Shown piece by piece: positions 1 to 9,954 of a stretch of DNA of 64,000 nucleotides. Position 1 is the first letter of the stretch. Each line of letters starts with the position of its first letter. This DNA is from Ctena decussata. Taxonomy: Eukaryota > Mollusca > Bivalvia > Lucinida > Lucinidae. Made by a program: the position numbers and the translations under genes. The notes beneath the pieces are model-generated. The model saw only the letters and a program-made list of their open reading frames with translations. It was not told where the DNA came from and made no database searches. Location of the stretch: assembly GCA_963989385.1 (NCBI GenBank), contig OZ022507.1, positions 52,649,400 to 52,713,399 of the forward strand, written 5' to 3'.

Positions 1-43
1 TTATATGTAATACATGTACCCAACATTCTTTAACAGTGACCAT

Positions 44-112
44 TACAAACACTGAAAAGCAGATCAAACGCCGCAAAACGCAACATCTGGTCTGGGTCTG
101 CGCTTTTCAGTA
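44..112. repeat. H-like imperfect hairpin (decayed)
   Basis: CAAACACTGAAAAGCAGATC faces a TCTGGTCTGGGTCTGC...TTTTCAGTATT half, giving an imperfect inverted repeat. It resembles the short H hairpins seen elsewhere in the window (for example 40731-40799) and the core of the R elements. The decay makes assignment uncertain. Confidence 0.4.
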
Positions 113-352
113 TTCAATAGAGCAATGTACAGTATATATCAAATAACACCTTAAGCCGCAACTCGAAAATGAAATACATGTATACAAGAACAGGGGAGAT
201 TCAGGTCTTTATGTACATTCTCGCCGTCTTGTTTATGATCTTGCCGATTCGTGCCAACAGCTTGTGAATACTGATAAACCCAAACGATGACAAGTAAAGG
301 GTAATGTTGGGCGTTCATGACAAGAATCTTCGCTATTTTTATGTCTCTCTTT

Positions 353-470
353 CCAATGGGGTCAACTCTTTAAGAAAAGAATTTGCCTCTCTTTAGCAGG
401 ACCATTTCTCATAAAGAAAAGATCCCTCTGTGAAGGGTTGAACAAGTCCAAGGAAACATACAGGAAGTCA
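353..470 (+). repeat. D repeat, copy 1 (fragment)
   Basis: A fragment of an interspersed repeat recognised by AAAGAATTTGC, GAAGGGTT and GGAAACATACAGGAAGTCAG, which recur at 1672-1843, 14048-14185 and 20040-20165. It lies just upstream of palindrome Q1. No protein is recognisable in it. Confidence 0.5.
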
Positions 471-585
471 GTATACATGTTGTTGATTCCTTTTTTAAAA
501 ATAGCGAAACACTATGGGCTGTCTGGTTGTTGTGTGTTTGCATATCTCCCGAAGCACTTTGTATAGCGGCTCTGTTCCAAAGTGG

Positions 586-656
586 AAGCTGTCCCGCAGG
601 CACACAACGTTGAATCAACATTGAATCAATGTTAATTCAACGTTGTGTGCCCAGTG
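586..656. mobile_element. Q palindromic MITE, copy 1
   Basis: A 71 bp near-palindrome with a core of CAACGTTGAATCAAC and its complement ATTCAACGTTG. The ends are GCAGGCACA and TGTGCCCAGTGGG. These termini match those of the P family, although the cores differ. Other copies are at 9955-10035 and 19575-19652. Confidence 0.65.
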
Positions 657-701
657 GGTATAATTTGAGGTGTATGGGCGCAGCCTGTTTTTTCACCCCA
701 T

Positions 702-810
702 TCCCAGCAGGCACATGACGTCAAAATGACGTCGTACTGACGTCGATGCGACGTCATTACATCGCATCGACGTCAGTAGGACGTCATTTTAACGTTATGT
801 GCCCGCTGGG
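702..810. mobile_element. P palindromic MITE, copy 1
   Basis: A near-perfect inverted repeat running from CCCAGCAGGCACATGACGTC to its complement ending TGTGCCCGCTGGG. Its core is built of TGACGTC and CGATGCGACGTC blocks. It has no coding capacity. It is one of about eight copies in the window and a good reference copy together with 3758-3864. Confidence 0.75.
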
Positions 811-830
811 TTTTTTTATAAAAGGGAAGG

Positions 831-1028
831 AGCCCCGGTAGCTCAGTGGGTTAAGCGCTGGCCTACTGATCTAGCGGACCGGGTTCGAATCCCGCTTGAG
901 GCGAGAATCTTTCCAACCGTAAACTGGGTTCCATTGCACACAGCCTTTCATTATCATCGTCCCATCGTCCTGAAATGACTGAAATACTATTGAAAAGGAC
1001 GTAAAATCGCAAGTCATCCATCCATCCA
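831..1028 (+). mobile_element. tRNA-derived SINE, family A, copy 1
   Basis: The head is tRNA-like: CCCCGGTAGCTCAGTGGGTT provides an A box and GGGTTCGAATCCCGC a B box, the two internal RNA polymerase III promoter elements. The body contains CACACAGCCTTTCATTATCA and GAAAAGGACGTAAAATCGCA. It ends in an (ATCC)n tail, the usual 3' end of a LINE-mobilised SINE. It is not a functional tRNA gene because the cloverleaf is mutated and fused to a SINE body. Further copies are at 2941, 5253, 13640, 18286, 41046, 43895 and 54453. Confidence 0.85.
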
Positions 1029-1134
1029 TTTTTATAAAAGGGGATACCATTTTATTGTGACCTCATATTTACTCTCCTTGACGATGACCCTGAATTAAGG
1101 TCTGCTTTAAAATGTAAGTTTTCGCCCATACAGA

Positions 1135-1250
1135 AACCAAATCCATATCTTTAACGGTTGATTTCCTTTTAAAAAGGGAGGCAAGAAAGAAAATGACAGA
1201 GTTACTTCCTCTGAAAGTGTACTCATTCACCGTAAGGTTCTTAGACCCAT
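1135..1250 (-). repeat. D repeat, copy 2 (reverse)
   Basis: The reverse complement matches 1672-1745 closely, sharing AGAGGAAGTAACTCT and the TTTCTTTC..CCTCCCTTTTTAAAA stretch. It lies eight bases from palindrome P2, a mirror image of the P3-D3 arrangement. Confidence 0.55.
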
Positions 1251-1257
1251 AGTGACC

Positions 1258-1363
1258 CCAGCGGGCATCTGACGCCAAAAGGTACGTCGGAATGAGGTAT
1301 ATGCGACGTCATCACGTCACATCGACGTCAGTCCGAGATCATTACGGCGTCTGGTGCCTGCTG
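1258..1363. mobile_element. P palindromic MITE, copy 2 (diverged)
   Basis: The ends CCAGCGGGCATCTGACG and GTGCCTGCTG and a GCGACGTCATCACGTC centre identify a diverged P element. Several arm positions no longer pair. Confidence 0.6.
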
Positions 1364-1450
1364 CGTCACCTTAGACGAATTTATAAACATCACAACACTC
1401 TGATAGACACTGTTTTCTGGCGTTTCCAGCTTTGTATACATGCAAGAGGG

Positions 1451-1507
1451 TATTGGTATTTTGCGGAACGGAACCGCTCCGTTCCGTTCCGCAAAATACC
1501 AATAGCC
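1451..1507. repeat. Perfect-arm hairpin
   Basis: GGTATTTTGCGGAACGGAAC pairs with GTTCCGTTCCGCAAAATACC, with further pairing outward (GGGTATTG/CAATAGCCC). The loop is about six bases. It is unrelated to the P elements on either side, and no similar hairpin was seen elsewhere in the window. Confidence 0.7.
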
Positions 1508-1567
1508 CATGCAGGACCAGTTAACTGAGATAACAAATCAAGTTGATTGTGAAGTTTCATGATATCA

Positions 1568-1653
1568 AACAGGCATTTTACGCGTTATGTCGTCGTATTG
1601 ATGTCGATAGCGACGTCAGTACGACATAATTTCGACGTCATGTGCCCAATGGG
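1568..1653. mobile_element. P palindromic MITE, copy 3
   Basis: An ACGTC-rich inverted repeat ending GACGTCATGTGCCCAATGGG. Its left end is eroded (AACAGGCATTTTACGCG). A D repeat follows immediately. Confidence 0.6.
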
Positions 1654-1671
1654 AATATCTTAAAGATTTAA

Positions 1672-1843
1672 GGTGAATCGGTACACCTTCAAGAGAAGTA
1701 ACTCTACCTTTTTTTCTTTCGCTTCCCTTATCAAAAAAGGTCATCTCTTAATGGAAAGAATTTGCTCCCATGGGAGCGAATTCTTTTTCTTAAGAGCGAA
1801 CGCTATTTATGAAGGGTTTAGTCATGTACAGGGAAGCAAACAT
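1672..1843 (+). repeat. D repeat, copy 3
   Basis: The longest D copy: GTGAATCGGTACACC, GAGAAGTAACTCT, AAAGAATTTGCTCCC and finally GGGAAGCAAAC. The 129-codon open frame across it (1673-2062) resembles no known protein and its sequence recurs as non-coding repeat elsewhere, so I do not call a gene. Confidence 0.55.
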
Positions 1844-1899
1844 TATGTCTTGGAAATTGTTTTCCTTGGAAACAGTGAAGGGAAGAGATGGAGGTGTTC

Positions 1900-2940
1900 C
1901 CCCTCAAGGTCAGATCCCAAACTAAGAAAACATGAATTACATGTAACCTTTTCGTTCATGACTCATCGCCTCAGTGAAAGTATTCAAAAGCGTCTTTCAA
2001 AATATGGAGCAGACACAAAATTAGTCAAAATACTATCAATTTTCTTTTTAATATGGATGTAACACCCTTTCAAAAATACTTCAGTTATGTCGGGCCGACT
2101 GTTAAGCAGAGGTGGGCGGAAGCCTGAGCTCCCGGGGAAATCCACCTGACCTTCTGTTAGCAGAACGTGGCTTTCTCATCAAAATATTATTAAGGGGAAA
2201 TGCCTATCTACATACAAAAGTGAGGGTTGTCAATCTTTCGCCTTCTCTACCCCTCCCCCACCCCCTCCCGCTATGCTGCGGGAATGAAAAGCTAAAACCG
2301 TCAACGAAGAAATAACTCAAAACTTATAGAAGCCAAGGTTGTCTGTTTTGAATGCGACAGGCTGTCATACCTTGGAATTCTGGTGGCATTTTTTATCGAC
2401 AAACGTGTTTTTAACAAGAAGAATTAAGGCAGAAAAATACTGTTTTCAACCATAACTATCATGGAGTGGTATTATGCGATTTTGAGTGAAAGACAGACGG
2501 ACGGAAAGAGAAACAGTGAGGGACCTGGGTAACGTTAGCTGCATTTTTTCAACTTCTTCGAAAGGCGGGAACATAAAATTATTTCATAATTGATTGGATT
2601 GTACATATTTCAGGCGCGTATTGTTGGTACTGTACATGCTTATTAGTGCACTCGTGATCTATCATATGTATAAAACGTGGTTGCATTGTTGTATACCCTG
2701 GTCCAAAAGAAATGTCAGGGCGGAGTTATCTTCGTACCTTCCCCTAGACTTTTCTATTGTACAAAAAGGGGCACAGGACATAAACGCTGCTCACTCACCG
2801 GCAACAAAAATTATTTAGCTGTAACAAAACTTGCAATTACAACGTAAGTTATGCAACAACTGGATATGCGGTATAGCCAACAATAGACGCACGTGGCTAG
2901 CCATATTATCTGTATGTACAAATATGTACAACGTCGATCA
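1900..2940. other. No recognisable feature
   Basis: I see no repeat family, RNA or coding signature here. A pyrimidine-rich patch lies near 2235-2275. Small open frames are scattered and unsupported. Confidence 0.5.
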
Positions 2941-3084
2941 AAAAGGGATGAATTGACTTGCGATTTTACGTTGTTTCAGCAGTTTTTGTCATATCAAAAC
3001 GATGGACCCGGTTTACGATTGAGAACGCCTTCGAGAATCAAGCTGGGGACCGCTAGATCAGCAGGCCGGCGCTTCACCCACGAC
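2941..3084 (-). mobile_element. SINE A, decayed copy
   Basis: On the minus strand the 3' body GACTTGCGATTTTACG lies at the low end and the tRNA-like GACCGCTAGATCAGCAGGCC at the high end, the same order as the copy at 18286-18478. The (ATCC)n tail and part of the body are lost. Confidence 0.6.
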
Positions 3085-3098
3085 TGATCAGATACACA

Positions 3099-3650
3099 AT
3101 CAAAATCACAATCATAGGTTTATGGTTTTCTATCATGGGTTTTAAAATCTCTATCATAGGTTTCTGAAAACCTGTGATTGTAAATTTAAAACCTATGTTT
3201 GAATTCCAAAAACCCATGACTGAGATATATTAACCTGTGTTGTAGACTTTTTGTGCACCTGGCATTCATAATGTTGTCCAAACTTATGTTTGAAAGTGAA
3301 CTTACAAGTTTTAAAATGTCAGATTCTGAAACCTATGATAGAGATTTCAAAACCCATGACTGAAATCATAAACCTATGATTGTGATTTTCAAACATAGGT
3401 TTGAGTAAAAACCTGTGTTTGTAATTTACAAACCTATGTTTGAAGACTTATTGTGCACTTAGCAAGCATAATTTGTTTCGAACTTAGGTTAGAAGGTTAT
3501 ATCACTAGTTTTAGAATGTGCTTTTTAAAACCTATGTTAGAACTTTATAAACCTATGTTAGAGAATTTCAAACCTGGGTTAGAAGTTCAAACATAGGCTT
3601 GTAATTTCAAACCTATGTTTAAAGACTTATTGTGCACTTGGCTTGCCATA
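3099..3650. repeat. Nested AACCTATG-motif tandem repeat
   Basis: Dozens of variants of AAACCTATGTTTG, in both orientations, are spaced at roughly 20-30 bases. A longer-range unit marked by GACTTATTGTGCACTT recurs near 3245, 3444 and 3621, so a ~180-200 bp unit contains the short one. A weaker second marker (AGTTTTAAAATGT / AGTTTTAGAATGT) keeps the same phase. No coding signal. Confidence 0.75.
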
Positions 3651-3757
3651 CAGGTTGATCTTGTTATTTACTTTTCGCACATCCAATAAGGTATCTATTC
3701 ATGCGAAGCCAACATAAGTATTTAAATTTACCAGATCAGCTGCATGGATGCACAGAC

Positions 3758-3864
3758 CCAGCGGGCACATGACGTCGAAATGACGTTGTACTGACGTTGA
3801 TGCGACGTCATTACGTCGCATCGACGTCAGTACGACGTCATTTAAACGTTATGTGCCTGCTGGG
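3758..3864. mobile_element. P palindromic MITE, copy 4 (best preserved)
   Basis: CCAGCGGGCACATGACGTCG to its complement, with the centre at GCGACGTCATTACGTCGC. The arms are about 50 bases and pair nearly throughout. It best shows the family's structure. Confidence 0.8.
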
Positions 3865-4910
3865 GACTGACTTTAGTCATGTTTGTTCACGCTTTCAATA
3901 TGTTTCGCCTTTTCAGCAACGAAATAAAGAACATAAGTTGTGGTTTGCCATATACATTGATAGAGATGAATTGAATGCACAGGCTTATCTGAGTCTTCGC
4001 TATTCGCACATGCTATCTTAGTACATGTACAGCCCAACTCCTGGTTTTCATGTATGATCATAGGGCCTGTCATCTTCGCAAGCCAAGTGTACTAAGTCCA
4101 CTTTGTTCCTTACGTAATAAACAAAATAAGAAGCAAAGTTGACTTAGCAGCCTTTGCTTGCGAAGTTTACAGCCTGTGTGACCAAATACACTCTGTATAT
4201 TCCTTATGATCGAAATATCGTCTATGAAAACGGAGACGACAACATGTCCTCATGATCCAAATATGAAAGGTCGTCGTATTAATGTCAATGTTGGCACAAT
4301 GTTATTTTCAGATTTAGAGTGCGTCACCGTTGATACGACGTTTTTCAACATTGCTGTGGCAGTTTACACCCTATGATTTAAGCGTTCCAATATTCGTGAA
4401 ATGTTTCATTTTGCGAGCCAAGAGAGATTCGCGAATATAAGCGTAAATAAATTGTCGCGAGTATTTATATGCAGGGTGTGCTCGACTTAGGCACTATGAT
4501 GACTCTTATTTTAAGGATTTGCATACAGGGATGATGTTATATTAACATCGGAAGCGCAGTCTGCTAAGACCTGGCTTACCTAGTTCTATGGCGGCGGATT
4601 AAGTCACACCGTAAACGTCGCTTCCTTGCGCGCAGAATATCATTATCATCTTAATAAAATGCACCTTCCTTCCTACTTTTTTGTATCAACATACACGACA
4701 GTAAATGTGGTGGCAACAGGTACAACAATAACAATGCGTTATGCTTAGTGAACTTGAACAAGCGTGCAAAATTTATTCTACCGAATCTTCTAGTAGACTG
4801 ACCGCATTAGACAGTGATTGCCAGCCCATATTGGTTGCCGCACTGACATTTCGTTTGGATCAAGGTATACATGTACAGTCGACACTCGATTCTTGAAGTC
4901 GAATTTCATG
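3865..4910. other. Mostly unique DNA
   Basis: No gene signature. Traces such as GGTCGTCGTATTAATGTC (near 4270) may be a very decayed P element. Otherwise nothing is recognised. Confidence 0.4.
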
Positions 4911-4980
4911 TCAAACTACTGATATCTCAAAGTAAATTTTCTGGTCCCAGAAAATTTACTTTGTGATACCAGTAGTTTGA
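4911..4980. repeat. Hairpin with ~33 bp arms
   Basis: TCAAACTACTGATATCTC... pairs with ...GATACCAGTAGTTTGA, and AGTAAATTTTCTGG pairs with CCAGAAAATTTACT around a tiny loop. There are few mismatches. A GAGATATC motif recurs downstream near 5053. Confidence 0.75.
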
Positions 4981-5252
4981 GATATCTGGAGTTGAAATGT
5001 CAAGAGAAAAGAGACATATGCCCTAACTATATTCTTTGACATAAGAGGGTACTTTGAGATATCAATGTATGAGATAATCTGAGTCAACAGTGTAACACTT
5101 CTTTCTTAGTAAGAGGATTGAGGATAAGAAAAAAGTTAATATGCCTCATCAATTTTCCGAAAATAAAAAAAAAATAAAAATAAAAAATCATGTTATTGCC
5201 CTTTTTTAACGTATGCAAATACACCTAAATGTGTTTCCCAATTTCACACAGC

Positions 5253-5450
5253 AGTCCCGGTAACTAAGTGCGTAAAGCGCTGGCCTGCTGACCTAGCGGT
5301 TCTGGGTTCGATTCCCGCTGGAGGCAGGAATCTTTTCAACTGTAAACAGAGTTTTATTGCACAGCCTTTCAATATCACCCTCCCATCGTCCTGATAGGAC
5401 CGAAATACTTTTGAAAAGAACGTTAAGTCGCAAGTTATCCACCCATCTCA
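5253..5450 (+). mobile_element. SINE A, copy 2
   Basis: The tRNA-like head has an eroded A box (CCCGGTAACTAAGTGCG) and a good B box (GGGTTCGATTCCC). The body contains ATTGCACAGCCTTTCA and GAAAAGAACGTTAAGTCGCA, and the tail is ATCCACCCATC. It differs from copy 1 by many substitutions, so it is older or from another subfamily. Confidence 0.8.
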
Positions 5451-5575
5451 GTTTTACAAAGGGAATCAACTTATAGAACCCGATTCCTATCCTGAACGAC
5501 CACGCAGCACTTTCATAAATGGGGTTTACTCTCGTACGAATAAACTCCGGTGGGGTGGGGCGTGGTGTATGGAGG

Positions 5576-5616
<41 letters not shown>
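5576..5616. repeat. (TG)n microsatellite
   Basis: An almost uninterrupted TG run of about 40 bases with one TA interruption. The open frame reading through it as a Val/Cys run is an artefact. Confidence 0.95.
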
Positions 5617-5798
5617 GTAAGGGGGCTAAAATACTTTCATTTCAGTTTTGCCCCACTGGGAAGGGCAGCAAACGTGAAAATGGCTGACTTGCTCCTCCTC
5701 CCTCCCCGCCCCGCGCACCTCCACCCCTTCTACCTGCAGGTGCTACCCACTGACAGCAAAAACATGATCGTTGCGACATTAGCTACCTAAAGAGAAAT

Positions 5799-6034
5799 GA
5801 GCCGCGACGTGACGCAACCAACAAAGTGGTTGTGCGCCCAGCGCAGACTCAGATCAGCCTGGGCATCCGCCCAGTCTGATCAGAGTCTTCACTGTTCGCA
5901 TGAAGGTAGCTAAGACTCTTATCTACCCTTTAAGAACATAGCGAAGTCTCTGATCAGGCTTGGTGGATGCCCAGGCTGATCAGAGTCTGCGCTGGGCGCA
6001 CGACCACATTGTTGGTTTTTTCGTGTCACGGCTC
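5799..6034. mobile_element. F foldback element, copy 1
   Basis: A ~236 bp inverted repeat. The outer ends are GAGCCGCGACGTGAC and GTGTCACGGCTC. Each arm also carries the inner near-palindrome GATCAGCCTGGGC..GCCCAGTCTGATC. The flanking AAAT on both sides looks like a short target duplication. The centre reads GGTAGCTAAGAC..TTATCTACC. No coding capacity; it presumably moved using a transposase supplied elsewhere. Confidence 0.85.
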
Positions 6035-6184
6035 AAATCTAAAAAGAGAACTGAAAACTCTGGTGCGCCTTGTGAGTACAGTATTAGCTATTCGCTTTTG
6101 GCGCGACGTCGTTCAAACAATTTAGTAATCGGCATATGAGAATCCGAGTAACGCATACAATTGGCGACTGAAACTGGGAGTATG

Positions 6185-6640
6185 ACTGGCATTCTAGAGA
6201 AACTTAAGTGGGAATTTCCGACAAAAAGAGGAGCAAAGATAGTAGACTCATAATGCTTTACAAAAGTCTGAATGGTCCAGCCAATAAACCCTTACATGAC
6301 CTTGTTCCCCAAGCAGCGTAAAAGGAATCATCATTCCCTGACATTTCGAACCCCAACGGCTCGGACTGACATTTACAAGTCCAGTTTCTTCCCCCAGGCT
6401 ATCTAATAGAGATGGGAACTCTCTGGAAGAGTCCCTGATTTCTGCTGCTGAGAATGCAGAGGATTCTGTTACTAAGTTTACTTCTCCTCTAAGGGCTAGG
6501 GACTAAACTCCATTCATTAATTCTGAAACTGGGTTTTTCGCTGCTCATACTTTTATTATCTAATCAGTCCAGGTAAGACTGTGCATAGTGATAATACTAG
6601 ACTTCCGCCGATTTCTCATCAACGTGTCCTCTGACTCTGC
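6185..6640 (+). pseudogene. Non-LTR retrotransposon (CR1/L2-like) 3' end relic
   Basis: This is the C-terminal tail of a LINE reverse-transcriptase polyprotein plus its 3' tail. Translating 6247-6505 gives three recognisable blocks in sequence: LIMLYKSLNGPANKPLHDLV, then RNHHSLTFRTPTARTDIYKS followed by SFFPQAI, then RDGNSLEESLISAAENAEDS. These match the usual LYK.LNG..DIP / HS..FR.P..RTD.YK.SFFPRAI..WN.LP signature of the thumb and tail region of CR1/L2/Rex-type LINEs. Stops and shifts separate the blocks (TAA after PQAA and after PQAI), so it is dead. The 5' end is missing, as expected from truncated reverse transcription. The stretch from 6503 recurs inverted at 9497-9640. Confidence 0.8.
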
Positions 6641-7780
6641 CCTTCGTAGTTGGGCTTACCTTCACAAAAGTGCAAATAACAGCTTTTCAATCCGAGACTA
6701 AGTCCATCGGATAGGTTGGAAACGCCTTTTAAGGTAGACGAATGGTGAATAAAGATATTGGTGGGGCATTCATTTCATTATACCAGCTGCATAACCCAAA
6801 GGGCTATAAAACATTTGGATAAGAAAAGAAAATTTTTCACCGTTTTGTTTTTCTAAAAAACAAACTTTTGTATTTATACATACTTTTTTTTTACACATTT
6901 TCCATTAAAATTCATGTCTCTAGCACAAGGATGCACTTTCATTTCTGCAAATCATATAATCTTTAATATAGGGTATTTGAAACAGACTGGTAAGAAAAAT
7001 TGCAATTATCTTGATTATAAGTATATTTTTACATTCTTTTAAAAAATGCAAGAAAATTGAATTTCATGAAAAAGGTCATGAAAAATATATTCAGTCGATG
7101 GGGCATGCTTATGCATATTGTTTTAGTAAAACTTACATTGTATGATACAGAATAAAACAAAAACACAAGCATTTCACCGTTTTGTTTCCTAGAAAAACAA
7201 TGTTTAAGTTCTAAAATATCCCCAAAAAAGACTGTCCAAGTACTGCACCTGCTGCAAACACAGCCGGTCCTTGCCCTGTTATTTATTTTCCTGTTGTTCT
7301 GGGTCTACCATAGAGTAATGCCTCAAAAATGCGCAGATGGAATTGAAATTGTAAAGACCTTGATCATTCTGGTTCCTAAGGAACAGTCTGATCACGGTTT
7401 CCACTGTTTATACAGATGTATCTGCCCGAAAACTTAGGATCTTTATGGTAGGCATTGTAAGTGTGTATATATTCCATAGTTGATTGATTCACCATGAACA
7501 ATAACTCTGTTATGTGTTTTAATAAGTCGATACAGAGTTATTGTGTATCTAAATACCTTAATACCATATAAAGTGGTCGCTATAAATAGTTTTGTGTACG
7601 GGTGGGGTTAGTATTCTAACACATGTTCTGCACGTGCGAAATCAGTCAGCGTGACAACAAGCTATTCATTCGCGTAATTCTGACTCGATTTGAAATTGAT
7701 CACACCGCATTAAATCAAACTGGACAAGGTTTTCAGTGTTTCATTATAGTCCTACACCACCGACAAACAACATCTAGGCC
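6641..7780. other. AT-rich DNA with one short direct repeat
   Basis: TTTCACCGTTTTGTTT followed by CTA..AAAACAA occurs at about 6835 and again at 7172, a decayed direct repeat. Nothing else is recognised. Open frame 7623-7814 has no supporting signal. Confidence 0.45.
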
Positions 7781-7784
7781 TACC

Positions 7785-7845
7785 CAACGTCATATCAGCG
7801 TCAGTGCGACGTAATGATGTTCCCTGGCGCTATTTTAACGCTAAT
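7785..7845. repeat. P element remnant
   Basis: CAACGTCATATCAGCGTCAG followed by TGCGACGTAATGA and TTTTAACG resembles half of a P element. One arm is largely gone. Confidence 0.35.
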
Positions 7846-7979
7846 ATAACAGCTCTCCGCTGTATGTAATAAAGTTCTGAAATTTCAAAACATACTCGTA
7901 TATTACCAATATTCAGTTAGAATTGCGAAGATAAATACAAAGACAAAATTGTGCACCACTCAAACTTACTACAGCTGCC

Positions 7980-8180
7980 ATCAATCAGTCTACTCCTCAA
8001 CTCACTCAACTCCCCTTTAAAAATAATATAATATAATATCCCCAACACAACCAACAACCCCTCCCCTCAATTAGTCTACCACCCAAACTCCCACCCCTCG
8101 ACGTGACCCCCGTCCCAAACACACACCTTCAATCTACCACCCAAACCGCAACCCTAGTCGCTAGAACGCCCACCTCCACT
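7980..8180. repeat. C-rich low-complexity stretch
   Basis: Strand-asymmetric, with many CCAACCCC / CTACCACCCAAAC phrases and almost no G. TCTACCACCCAAAC occurs twice, near 8083 and 8134. No coding signal. Confidence 0.6.
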
Positions 8181-8990
8181 AGCATCGGTTTCAGCGGAAC
8201 CCTGTTTTCAGACTGATGCAAACAAATACACTAAGGTCTAAATGAAGATCCTTTGAAAGCAAGGAATATTGCCGACTCGGTCTAATTGACTCTGTTCATG
8301 CGCAGTAATGTACTGGTGCAACATTGCCCACGCCTAGCACCGGCTTCAGCGGAACTCTATTTTCAAACTGACTCAGAATCTGCGTTCAAAATACAGTCTG
8401 GAGACGTATGGATTTCCATCACACACATTTGTGATGGTTAACCATGCACTTTAAATGAACTGACATTATGGCTTACCATTACAGAATAACGTAAATTTTT
8501 ACCACAAGATGTCACTACATGTCCGAAGGATGAAACGTGATCGAAGGCCATAGTGTTAGTTTCTTCTGGTGTTATGACTGACCACAACAAAACCGAAAAC
8601 TCTCAAATACTTTTCAAGTGAGAAACTGGAGAAACTTTGAGTAACCCACACAATAAGCATATGTTGCGAAAAAGCAAGCATAGTAGACAATTTTGATCGT
8701 AACAGAATAGAAAAAAATAAAATAAAAGGTATTTTTCTTGGAAATAAAACAAGACAAATACCAATATTAACCTAATTTTGAGCATAATTCTGTAGGAATG
8801 ACCAACATACAGACTGTTTATACTAAGAATGGTCAAGGGCTGGACCAAAGATCAATTTTGCAGGTAGACAGGCCATACTGAATGCTGCAAGTGGGTTAAA
8901 TTGCCATTCCAGGGAGCTGGACTGAAAAATGTAAGTGTTATGACTGACCATCACAAATGTGCGTGATGGAAATCCAGAAGTCCTCAGACT
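8177..8990. repeat. Direct and inverted repeat block
   Basis: TTCAGCGGAAC..TGTTTTCAGACTGA (8188-8220) recurs as TTCAGCGGAACTCTATTTTC at about 8344. Separately, 8393-8440 (CAGTCTGGAGACGTATGGAT, TTCCATCACACACATTTGTG) is inverted at 8940-8990 (ATCACAAATGTGCGTGATGG). The inverted pair bounds ~600 bp and may be the ends of a non-autonomous element. The interior includes an open frame (8603-8848) with no recognised product. Confidence 0.5.
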
Positions 8991-9072
8991 GAAATATGGT
9001 AATGAAACTGGATCTGGTTTTCAATCCTTAAATCCAGCGTTTTCAAAACTGAAAAAAATGGTGAGGGGAGGT

Positions 9073-9091
9073 GGGGGGGGGGGGGGGGGGG
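9073..9091. repeat. Poly-G tract (19 G)
   Basis: A homopolymer run. Its length may be an assembly approximation. Confidence 0.9.
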
Positions 9092-9255
9092 ACGTAGCCA
9101 GACTTTAAAAACGCTTTTTTTTCTGGAACTCTGGAATCATCCTGCGTGTGACTTTGCTGGAGGACCTACAATCATTACCCGAATGAACAGCGTGATACCC
9201 ACGTGGAATGTATTTGAATATGACTTTAAGCTGTCAATTTTCATCAAATGGTCTT

Positions 9256-9412
9256 ATGCATATAAGTAAATTTGCGCACGTGAGTAAAATTACCTGGATA
9301 ATGCTCTGGGTTTGAATAACCTACTCATGTAAGCAAATTTGCTTACGTATGTATTTGCGTTCACATGACGAATTAACTTACGTGAGTAAAATTTGCATAA
9401 ATGCAAAAAATA
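9256..9412. repeat. Cluster of ACGTGAGTAAAATT motifs
   Basis: CACGTGAGTAAAATT near 9277 and TACGTGAGTAAAATTTGC near 9377 flank AAGCAAATTTGCTTACG, a palindrome at about 9332. The cluster is an imperfect set of short direct and inverted repeats. Confidence 0.5.
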
Positions 9413-9496
9413 CTTACATTGTACGTGGGGCATTAGTTTGCGGACGGGTTTTCGAAATTTGCTGTTTCATGCACGTAACTGCGGAATCAGACGCCA

Positions 9497-9640
9497 GGCT
9501 AGGATACATGAGACCTTGATGAGAAATCGGCGGAAACAGAGCTTTATCACTATGCCCAGTCTTACCTGGATTGATTACATTATTAAAGTATGAGCAGCGA
9601 AAAACCCAGTTTCAGAATTAATGAACCGAGTTTTTTTTAG
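9497..9640 (-). repeat. LINE 3' tail copy (inverted relative to 6503-6640)
   Basis: The reverse complement carries TTCATTAATTCTGAAACTGG, GTTTTTCGCTGCTCATACTT, CCAGGTAAGACTG and CCGCCGATTTCTCATCAA. All occur in the same order at 6510-6635 on the plus strand. No coding blocks precede it here, so this is a short, 5'-truncated insertion. Confidence 0.75.
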
Positions 9641-9954
9641 CTTCCCTGATCACAGGTCCCGGTGACTGATTGTCCTTGGACGTATCACCAGTAAACAATT
9701 CTGACTCTGATTCTGAGCGGATTATCAAGGGCAAAAAGAAGAAAAAAAAGCGGCCACAAAACTTATGCCTGCAAAATTTCAAGAATTTTTTCTTCCAAGC
9801 TATATCATATATTGAGAATTAAAAAAATCGAGCTGGTAAACAGCGTTGATCCAGCCGCCCCTTCTAGACTTACCTTGTTTGCAATTTCAGCTGTTTTCAT
9901 TTATGGGCTAAAAAAAAGTCGGATCGCATGCCCACGTACCCATCATTTATGGGT

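Noticed and set aside
831..903. Functional tRNA genes at this and other tRNA-like heads
   Set aside because: Each head is fused to a SINE body and simple tail, several stems no longer pair, and copies are dispersed with target duplications.
1673..2062. 129-codon plus-strand frame as a gene
   Set aside because: Its first half is a D repeat found as non-coding fragments elsewhere, and no homology is recognised.
3099..3650. CRISPR array
   Set aside because: Repeats are degenerate, occur on both strands and lack uniform spacers; the window is eukaryotic.
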